Of a stretch of 64,000 nucleotides of DNA, positions 9,753-15,859 are shown one piece after another. The DNA is taken from positions 558,001 to 622,000 of the forward strand of contig NC_015408.1 of the NCBI RefSeq assembly GCF_000204135.1, given 5' to 3'. The notes under the pieces are model-generated. The model worked only from the letters and a program-made list of their open reading frames with translations. It was not told the origin of the DNA and made no database searches. This DNA is from Chlamydia pecorum E58. Its GTDB lineage: Bacteria > Chlamydiota > Chlamydiia > Chlamydiales > Chlamydiaceae. How positions within the stretch are numbered: the first letter of the stretch is position 1; the number at the start of each line of letters is the position of its first letter. A program made the position numbers and the translations under genes.

Positions 9753-9885
9753 AGAGTCCGTATTTGGGAGTGAAGAATTAGTTTTAGAGGAAAAATCTTT
9801 TTAAGAAAATGGAAAGAATTGTCTTTGCGATTGAGAATTATTTTCCTCTGAATACAATGGAATGTTCTTAAGAGGAAAAACAAAT

Positions 9886-10752
9886 ATGCAAATTCCGAGA
9901 AGTGTAGGGACACACGACGGTTCGTTTCATGCTGATGAGGTAACTGCGTGTGCTCTTCTGATCATTTTTGATCTTGTAGATGAGGAAAAGATCGTTCGTT
10001 CTCGTAATTTTGAGGAATTGAAAAAATGCGAGTACGTATGCGATGTCGGAGGGGTGTATTCTTTAAAGGACAAGCGTTTTGATCACCATCAGCTTTCTTA
10101 TGAAGGTCCTTGGAGTAGTGCAGGAATGGTCTTGCATTATCTTTTGCAAAGTGGGCATTTAGATTTTGAGGAATATCACTTTTTTAATAATACGTTAGTT
10201 CGTGGGATTGATGACCAGGATAACGGAAGGTTTTTCTCAGAAAAAGGATTTTGTTCTTTCTCTGATATTATTAAGATTTATAACCCTCGTGAGGAACAGG
10301 AAGAGTTTTCTGATAAGGACTTCTTTTTGGCTTTGCGCTTTACTGTAGATTTCCTTCGTCGTTTGCGGGAGAAATTTCGTTATGATCGCGCTTGTCGTGA
10401 GGTTGTTAAAGAAGCTATGGAAGGGAGCGATTTGTGTTTGTTTTTTGATCGTCCCCTTGCTTGGCAGGAGAATTTCTTTTTCCTTGGGGGGGCTACGCAT
10501 CCCGCAGCGTTTGTGTGTTTCCCTTCCTGTGATCAATGGATTTTGCGGGGGATCCCTCCGAATCTTGAGCGTAGGATGGAAGTGCGTATCCCTTTTCCGG
10601 AGAGTTGGGCAGGCCTTCTTGGAGAAGAGCTATCCAAGGTGTCTCAGATTCCCGGAGCAGTATTTTGCCATAAGGGAAGGTTCCTTTCTGTATGGTCAAG
10701 TCGAGAAGGTTGCCAGCGTGCTTTGCAGGTAACTTTAGAAACTAGGGGTTGA
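9886..10752 (+). CDS. MYG1/UPF0160 family DHH-like phosphoesterase
   Basis: The MYG1 signature is plain: VGTHDGSFHADEVTACALL at the N-terminus, then CDVGGVYSLKDKRFDHHQ and GIDDQDNG, which supply metal-binding His and Asp residues. Eukaryotic MYG1 is a 3'-5' exonuclease of the DHH superfamily; the bacterial members are uncharacterised. ATG 9886 is chosen over the in-frame ATG at 9862 because AAGAGGA stands 9 bases before it. This gives 288 residues, ending VTLETRG. The stop is followed after two bases by the HIT gene, so the two probably share a transcript. C. trachomatis CT386 is the likely counterpart. Confidence 0.85.
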   Translation: MQIPRSVGTHDGSFHADEVTACALLIIFDLVDEEKIVRSRNFEELKKCEYVCDVGGVYSLKDKRFDHHQLSYEGPWSSAGMVLHYLLQSGHLDFEEYHFFNNTLVRGIDDQDNGRFFSEKGFCSFSDIIKIYNPREEQEEFSDKDFFLALRFTVDFLRRLREKFRYDRACREVVKEAMEGSDLCLFFDRPLAWQENFFFLGGATHPAAFVCFPSCDQWILRGIPPNLERRMEVRIPFPESWAGLLGEELSKVSQIPGAVFCHKGRFLSVWSSREGCQRALQVTLETRG

Positions 10753-10754
10753 GT

Positions 10755-11090
10755 ATGACAACAATTTTTGAAAAGATTATTGATGGGGAGGTTGCTAGCG
10801 AAAAGGTTTTCGAAAATGAAAATTTCATTGTAATAAAAGACCGTTTTCCTCAGGCTCCCGTGCATTTGTTAATTATCCCCAAGAAGCATATTGAAAAGTT
10901 TCAGGATCTCCCAGAGGAGAGTTTAGGGCTTCTTGCTGAGGCAGGGAAAATTATCCAACAGCTTGCTGAAGAATTTAAAATTGCTGATGGCTATCGTGTG
11001 GTAATTAATAATGGGACCCCGGGAGGACAAAGCGTATTCCATCTTCACATTCATCTTTTAGGTGGGCGCTCTTTGGGGGCTATTGCATAA
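10755..11090 (+). CDS. HIT-family nucleotide hydrolase
   Basis: A 111-residue histidine-triad protein of the HINT/YcfF branch. It has the early fold FEKIIDGEVASEKVFE, HLLIIPKKHIEKF in the middle, and the catalytic triad His96-X-His98-X-His100 in QSVFHLHIHLLGG. Such proteins hydrolyse purine nucleoside phosphoramidates. ATG 10755 is chosen because AGGGG lies 6 bases upstream; an earlier in-frame TTG (10749) is less likely. It follows the MYG1-like gene by two bases. Its stop TAA (11088-11090) overlaps the possible ATT start of the next open frame. Equivalent to C. trachomatis CT385 by context. Confidence 0.9.
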   Translation: MTTIFEKIIDGEVASEKVFENENFIVIKDRFPQAPVHLLIIPKKHIEKFQDLPEESLGLLAEAGKIIQQLAEEFKIADGYRVVINNGTPGGQSVFHLHIHLLGGRSLGAIA

Positions 11091-11106
11091 TTTCCTGTGG
11101 CGCCTG

Positions 11107-11130
11107 CGTAGCTCAAGGAGGTGAGCTACG
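11107..11130 (+). promoter_or_regulatory. Hairpin presenting a perfect Shine-Dalgarno in its loop
   Basis: Arms CGTAGCTC (11107-11114) and GAGCTACG (11123-11130) are perfectly complementary, and the 8-base loop is AAGGAGGT, a full match to the anti-Shine-Dalgarno. No T-run follows, so it is not an ordinary terminator. No ATG, GTG or TTG in the HEAT-repeat frame lies at a usable distance. It may control translation of the following gene or be a chance product of codons for VAQGGEL. Confidence 0.5.
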
Positions 11131-11260
11131 TCAGCATTTACTTGTCCATGATGTTTCTGAAGCTTCAAAGGAGAGTCTGCGCTTACTCGCTTCAGAACAG
11201 TATTCCCTAGCACAAGCAAGGTGGATCCTTAAGGCCCTCGTTCAGAGGGGAGATTATCGC

Positions 11261-12736
11261 TTGTGGTTTTCGAGTTTTCAGACATGCTGTCAGCGTTATC
11301 CTTCTCTTGTGAAAGACCGCGATGTGATGGAGGATTTTGGGCTGCAGATTTTAGAAAGTGGCATTAGGCATTCTTCAGTTACTGTCCGTGCTGTGAGTGT
11401 CCTTGCGGTTGGCCTTGCTCGGGACTTTCGCTTAGAGCCTGTTCTTTTAAGGGGTTTTCGTGATGATAGCGTCGTGGTGAGGACTTTAGCTCTTCAGGTT
11501 GCGGCAGCATATGGTTCGGAGCGCTTAAAACGAGAGATAAATCTTCTTGCCCGCAGAGATGACTCTGTTCATGTAAGGATTACAGCGTATCAAGTGGCAG
11601 CTGCCTTGCATATGAAAGAGCTGTCTTCTTGGTTACATGAGCGTATAAGAAACCCCTGTATAGATGGAGAGGAACGTAGGGAAGCTTTTAGGGTTCTATT
11701 GACTCTAGAGGACCAGTCTTGGGATACACAGGAATTTCAAGAAGGCTTGGATCAGGCATTATTTGCTTGTGAGATGCTTTTGCGTTCGGAGGCTCCTAAA
11801 AATTGCTCAAGATTTTTAGAGTTGCTATCTATGGAACACCCTGAGGTTCAGGAGGCTGTTCTTTTTGCTATGTTGGCATGCCACCGGGAGGTTACCTTTG
11901 ATGAGGAGTGTTTATCTCGTGTACGGAACTTAGCAAAAGGCTCTCCTTTTCCTAAGGTGCAGCTGCAGGCAGCAGCTGTTCTTTATATCCATGAGGATCC
12001 TCTAGGACAGCAGCTTCTTATGGAAGGCTTGCGTTCTTCTTCCTCTTCGGTATGTGAGGCTGCCTCTGTTGCTCTGTGCTCCTTAGGAGTGCGTGCTGCT
12101 CCCTTGGCGAGAGAAGCTCTTTCTAGTGTCTCTTTTCGGAGAGCTTCTGCGAACCTTGCTGTGCTGCTGCTCGTGTGCCGTGAAGATGTTGAAAATGCTG
12201 GAGATATCCTTGCGGAGTATCTTGAGAATCCCGAGATGTGCTGGGCGATTCAGCATTTCCTCTGGGATGCCCGTTGGGGACTACATGTAGAGGGCTTCCC
12301 TCTATATGCAGATCTTATTAAGCGTGAAATTGGGAAAAAACTTATCCATCTTTTAACCATGGCTCACTATAGCCAATCCCGAGCTGTGGCGACAAAATTC
12401 CTCACAGGACAGCAACAAGGCTGGAGCTTTTTTTCCGGAGTCTTCTGGGAGGAAGGGGATGAGAAAACTTCAGAGATGTTCTCCCATAATGACTCTTATC
12501 TTTCACAATTTGAATATGCCCTTGCAGACTTTGGCCAAAAAAAAGATCAAGAATCCTTGCATGCCCTTTTGCAATTTTACCCTAAGAGTCGTTGGCAAGA
12601 TAAACTTGCCATTCTCGAAAGTCTAGCGTTTTCTGAAAACCTCGATGCCCTCCCTTTTCTTTTAGAGTGTTGCCTAAATGAATCCCCCTCGCTGCGCAGC
12701 GCCGCAGCGGGGGCAATATTTGCTCTGTATAAATAA
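11261..12736 (+). CDS. HEAT/PBS-lyase-like repeat protein, start uncertain
   Basis: An alpha-solenoid of about 490 residues or more. Repeated units such as VTVRAVSVLAVGLARD, SVVVRTLALQVAAAYG and SVHVRITAYQVAAALH are typical HEAT-like repeats that bind protein partners. A terminal repeat (ESLAFSENLDALPFLLECCL...SLRSAAAGAIFALYK) closes the protein. The first ordinary start in frame is a TTG at 11261, but the frame is open back to 11012 and codons from about 11153 still read like solenoid sequence (SEASKESLRLLASEQYSLAQARWILKAL). A non-standard ATT at 11090 overlapping the HIT stop is a possible start and would give 549 codons to the stop. Homologue by context of C. trachomatis CT384. Function unknown. 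Confidence 0.75.
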   Translation: MWFSSFQTCCQRYPSLVKDRDVMEDFGLQILESGIRHSSVTVRAVSVLAVGLARDFRLEPVLLRGFRDDSVVVRTLALQVAAAYGSERLKREINLLARRDDSVHVRITAYQVAAALHMKELSSWLHERIRNPCIDGEERREAFRVLLTLEDQSWDTQEFQEGLDQALFACEMLLRSEAPKNCSRFLELLSMEHPEVQEAVLFAMLACHREVTFDEECLSRVRNLAKGSPFPKVQLQAAAVLYIHEDPLGQQLLMEGLRSSSSSVCEAASVALCSLGVRAAPLAREALSSVSFRRASANLAVLLLVCREDVENAGDILAEYLENPEMCWAIQHFLWDARWGLHVEGFPLYADLIKREIGKKLIHLLTMAHYSQSRAVATKFLTGQQQGWSFFSGVFWEEGDEKTSEMFSHNDSYLSQFEYALADFGQKKDQESLHALLQFYPKSRWQDKLAILESLAFSENLDALPFLLECCLNESPSLRSAAAGAIFALYK

Positions 12737-12751
12737 GATTATAGAGAGTGG

Positions 12752-12997
12752 CTAGGTTGGAGAATTGGGGGTGTTCTTAGGATGATCAATTTTTTTCTGG
12801 CTTTTGGCAAGGTGGTGTTTGTACTCATACAATACTTGAACTACACTATCGATAAGGAGATCTCTTTTCTCCTCTATGGAGCCTTTCTCATAGAACCCCT
12901 CACAACTCCCTAAAAGCTCATCTAAAAAACTTATTCCGTTATATACAAGTAATGTTAAAAACGACGAAAATCTTTTTTTTATAGTTTTGTTTTTCAT
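12752..12997 (-). CDS. Small unknown protein
   Basis: From ATG 12997 this gives 81 residues (MKNKTIKKRF...); a TTG start at 13048 would add 17. It contains a hydrophobic segment (SSFLTLLVYNGISFLDELL), an acidic helix and a basic tail rich in Lys and His. A second small minus-strand gene at 14701 flanks the symporter on its other side and is also short, with LL-rich helices and a late D-I/V-LL or D-VVQVL segment, so the two may be distant relatives. Convergent with the HEAT-repeat gene. It is not recognised and may be specific to the genus. Confidence 0.5.
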   Translation of the reverse strand: MKNKTIKKRFSSFLTLLVYNGISFLDELLGSCEGFYEKGSIEEKRDLLIDSVVQVLYEYKHHLAKSQKKIDHPKNTPNSPT

Positions 12998-13303
12998 GAT
13001 AATAGTTTTTTTAATTCCTGCTTTTAACAATGTAAAGTTTTCTTTCAAAAAGAATTTTTATAGATTTTTTATATCTGTTTTCGTATCCTTTAGGGGTAGA
13101 TAAAACTCTAGGATCTTTGTGTCATGCAAGACGACACTGTATTTGAAATTTCCTGCAGTTCCCTGGGATTTTCTTTAAGTTTTCGCCATTCTGGGCGCTA
13201 TCTCCATCCATAGTCTTCTTTTTTCATTCTTTATTTTTCCTTAGGGTCCCTTGAGCTTGGTTGAGCTTGGGGAAGAAGTGTTTTGTTGGCAAGGAATATG
13301 GAT
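12998..13303. other. Gene-free interval before the symporter
   Basis: About 300 bases without a supported gene. An AT-rich stretch at 13040-13080 could hold the promoter of the small minus-strand gene. A short direct repeat TGAGCTTGGT/TGAGCTTGGG lies at 13252-13271, just ahead of the symporter's ribosome-binding site AAGGA (13291-13295). No terminator or RNA gene was recognised. Confidence 0.5.
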
Positions 13304-14656
13304 ATGAACTTTTCAGTATTTTTGTTTTGTTTATTAGGGATTCAGGTGTTTTGTTTTTATGTTGGGCATCGTTGTGGCTCAGGAGTTTCCAGTGATCGCG
13401 AGAGTTATTTCCTAGCAGGGAGGAGCTTGAAGGTCTTTCCGTTGATGATGACATTCATTGCGACGCAAATAGGAGGAGGGGTACTTCTTGGCGCTGCTGA
13501 AGAGGCGTTTTCCTACGGGTATGGTGTGGTTCTTTATCCTTTTGGGGTATCTTTAGGCCTGATTCTTTTAGGGATGGGGCCGGGGAGAAAACTTGCTTCG
13601 GGGTCTTTGTTTACTGTTGTAGCGATTTTTGAGGTGGTTTATAGGTCTAAGGCTTTGAGGAAGATCGCCTTTTTCCTCTCTGCAGTGTCGTTATTTTTTA
13701 TTCTCGTTGCGCAGGTAGTGGCTTTGGACAAGCTATTTTGTACCTTCCCCTACGGCAGATCCCTAGTATTGGGATTTTGGATGATCCTCGCATGCTACAC
13801 TTCTACAGGAGGTTTTCGGGGGGTTGTCAAAACTGATATGATCCAGGCTTTGTTTCTTCTTGTGGCCGTTGTGGGTTGTGGGGTTGCTGTATGGTTTTGC
13901 GCTCCAAAAACTTTAGAGGTAGTTCGGGAGTTTCAGCCTCTTCCTAAGGGGAAGTTGTCCAATTGGATTGTCATGCCGATGCTTTTTATGCTTATTGAGC
14001 AAGATATGGTACAAAGGTGTATGGCCGCAGCTTCCCCAAGGGGATTAAGGATCGCTGCAGTAGCTGCAGGGTGCATCATTTTGGTTTTTAACTTTGTTCC
14101 GTTGTTCTTAGGCTCCCTTGGAGGAAAGGTCGGAGTTTTAGGGACATGCCCCCTTATTGGTACCGTAGGGTATTTTTGTGGTCCTTCTGTTGCTGCTGTA
14201 ATAGCTGCAGCAATTGGCGTGGCGATTCTTTCTACTGCAGATTCACTAATTAGCGCTTTGGCACAGCTCATCAGTGAGGAGATCCCTGCTTTGCGCGTGC
14301 GCTACGATCGTTATATAGTTTTAGGTTTAGCAGCTGCGGCTCCTCTTGCGGCTATCGGCTTTACCAATATCGTCGATGTATTGATCCTAAGCTATAGCCT
14401 TTCTGTCTGTTGTCTTTCTGTCCCTATAGGATTTTCTTTATTTTTTAACTACCGCCCTGCGTCTCTTTCGGGCTGGGCTGCTGTTCTTTGTGGCGGGGGA
14501 AGCTACATTCTCGGCCACTACACCCCTTTAAACCTTAGTGATCTTTTTTCCTGGGGGTGTTCTTTACTTGCCTTTAGTGTTGCCGAGGGAATGTGGATGT
14601 TAAAAAGGCGCAGACAGTATCTATGCAATGAGCGTGTAGATGCCCAAGGTGAATAA
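13304..14656 (+). CDS. Sodium:solute symporter (SSS family)
   Basis: A polytopic inner-membrane protein of 450 residues with about 11-13 hydrophobic helices. SSS hallmarks include the early SDRESYFLAGRSLKVFPLMMTFIATQIGGGVLLGAAEEAF, where sodium and substrate contacts lie, TGGFRGVVKTDMIQALFLL, and the later AIGVAILSTADSLISALAQLISEEI. The family moves solutes such as proline, pantothenate or sugars with Na+; the substrate here cannot be told. ATG 13304 is chosen because AAGGA stands 8 bases before it; the ATG at 13298 is too close to that site. A perfect hairpin terminator follows at 14661. Confidence 0.85.
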   Translation: MNFSVFLFCLLGIQVFCFYVGHRCGSGVSSDRESYFLAGRSLKVFPLMMTFIATQIGGGVLLGAAEEAFSYGYGVVLYPFGVSLGLILLGMGPGRKLASGSLFTVVAIFEVVYRSKALRKIAFFLSAVSLFFILVAQVVALDKLFCTFPYGRSLVLGFWMILACYTSTGGFRGVVKTDMIQALFLLVAVVGCGVAVWFCAPKTLEVVREFQPLPKGKLSNWIVMPMLFMLIEQDMVQRCMAAASPRGLRIAAVAAGCIILVFNFVPLFLGSLGGKVGVLGTCPLIGTVGYFCGPSVAAVIAAAIGVAILSTADSLISALAQLISEEIPALRVRYDRYIVLGLAAAAPLAAIGFTNIVDVLILSYSLSVCCLSVPIGFSLFFNYRPASLSGWAAVLCGGGSYILGHYTPLNLSDLFSWGCSLLAFSVAEGMWMLKRRRQYLCNERVDAQGE

Positions 14657-14660
14657 AGGC

Positions 14661-14690
14661 TCCATCTCTTGGCTCAAGCCAAGAGATGGA
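14661..14690. terminator. Bidirectional terminator hairpin
   Basis: Perfect 14-base arms, TCCATCTCTTGGCT and its complement, around a CA loop, placed between the convergent symporter gene and the small minus-strand gene. A short T-rich stretch (GCCTTTATT) follows only on the minus strand. Confidence 0.75.
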
Positions 14691-14700
14691 AGATTAAGAG

Positions 14701-14895
14701 TTATTCAAGACGTAGGGTGGGGGAGTGTTTAAGCTGTAATAGGATATCGATAAGAGAAGAGAGCACAGCTTGTGAGAACGTCTCGTCAGAGTGGTTGAGA
14801 ATCCCTTTTAAGAGTTCCCTGCTATAGTGGATGATCCAAGAGAGGATATAGAGTAGGCATTGTAAGACATAATATTTGCATGCTTGTTTTAACAT
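14701..14895 (-). CDS. Small unknown membrane-associated protein
   Basis: 64 residues from ATG 14895, which is preceded by TTGGAGG four bases upstream, a strong Shine-Dalgarno that supports a real gene. The product begins MLKQACKYYVLQCLLYILSW, a hydrophobic helix of about 15 residues, followed by an amphipathic part ending LKHSPTLRLE. It converges on the symporter gene and shares the hairpin terminator. No family recognised. It may be distantly related to the small gene at 12752. Confidence 0.6.
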   Translation of the reverse strand: MLKQACKYYVLQCLLYILSWIIHYSRELLKGILNHSDETFSQAVLSSLIDILLQLKHSPTLRLE

Positions 14896-14999
14896 TAAAC
14901 CTCCAAGAGAAAACACGCAGTTTTTCTATTTTAAGTAGCACATAGTGAAAATAGGATTTTCTCAGCAATATAAAATTTTCATTTTTAGCAACTTAAGCA

Positions 15000-15848
15000 T
15001 TAGCTGTAGGCTGGCATGAGGAACTTCTGAGAAAACTCTTGGAGTTGCTGTGGCGTAATGTGCTGTTTCCCGTCACAAAGGGCTGTTTGGGGAGCTTGAT
15101 GCACCTCGATCATTACCCCATCTGCTCCTGCAGCAAGAGCTGCAGCCGCAAGGGGGAGGACTAAGGAGCTCTTCCCTGCAGCATGTGAAGGATCTGCAAT
15201 GATTGGCAGGGAGGAGATTTCCTTAAGGAGCACTAGGGTGTTGAGATCTAGGGTATAGCGCGTGGAGGTTTCAAAGGTGCGGATGCCTCGCTCGCAAAGG
15301 ATCACCCCAGGACAAGAGGTAGAAGAAAGAAGATATTCCGCTGCAGATAACCACTCTTCCAAGGTGGCGGAAGGGTGGCGTTTGAGAATCACAGGTCGCT
15401 GTGCAAGACTTACCTCTTGTAAGAGAGGGAAGTTTTGCATATTCCTTGCGCCGATTCTAAGAATATCGACATGTTCCGCAATCACCTCCACATCGCGGAC
15501 ATCGAGAACTTCTGTTTCTGTAAGCAGACCATGAATACGCTGCGCTTCCTTATGCCACAGGACACACTCCGGATCCCAGCCCTGGAAGGTATAAGGGCTC
15601 GTCCTAGGTTTTCGTATAGAGCCTCTGAAGATTGTTGCTCCTGCCTGCTTCACAGCGAGGCCGGCAGAGACAGCATGTTCATAGCTCTCCAGAGCACAAG
15701 GGCCTGCAATAAGAATAGGAAGCCCTCCCTCTCCTAGAGAAACCTCTGGGGAGAGCTGAAGAGAGGGAGTATCATTAGGATGTTTTTTTAAGGAGTGTGG
15801 TAAAGGATAGGTGAATGTTGGAATGGGAACTCTCCTTAAGAAGCGCAA
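15000..15848 (-). CDS. aroG: DAHP synthase, class I-beta (3-deoxy-7-phosphoheptulonate synthase)
   Basis: First enzyme of the shikimate pathway: joins phosphoenolpyruvate and erythrose 4-phosphate. The 282 residues contain the TIM-barrel marks of the KDO8PS-like DAHP synthases: IAGPCALES (about 51-59), FRGSIRKPRTSPYTFQG with substrate-binding Arg and Lys, DILRIGARNMQNF, PVILKRHPSATLEEW, GVILCERGIRTFE, LPIIADPSHAAGK and DGVMIEVHQAP with metal-binding His and Glu. The start is a TTG at 15848, 11 bases past the stop of the OTU gene; a good AAGGAG lies after it, so an internal unusual start is conceivable but would trim only about eight residues. Annotated aroG in C. trachomatis (CT382). Confidence 0.88.
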   Translation of the reverse strand: MRFLRRVPIPTFTYPLPHSLKKHPNDTPSLQLSPEVSLGEGGLPILIAGPCALESYEHAVSAGLAVKQAGATIFRGSIRKPRTSPYTFQGWDPECVLWHKEAQRIHGLLTETEVLDVRDVEVIAEHVDILRIGARNMQNFPLLQEVSLAQRPVILKRHPSATLEEWLSAAEYLLSSTSCPGVILCERGIRTFETSTRYTLDLNTLVLLKEISSLPIIADPSHAAGKSSLVLPLAAAALAAGADGVMIEVHQAPQTALCDGKQHITPQQLQEFSQKFLMPAYS

Positions 15849-15859
15849 GAGACTTCTAT

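Noticed and set aside
9620-9913. 97-codon open frame opposite the MYG1-like gene start
   Set aside because: Antisense to the LOG-like and MYG1-like genes with odd composition; a shadow frame.
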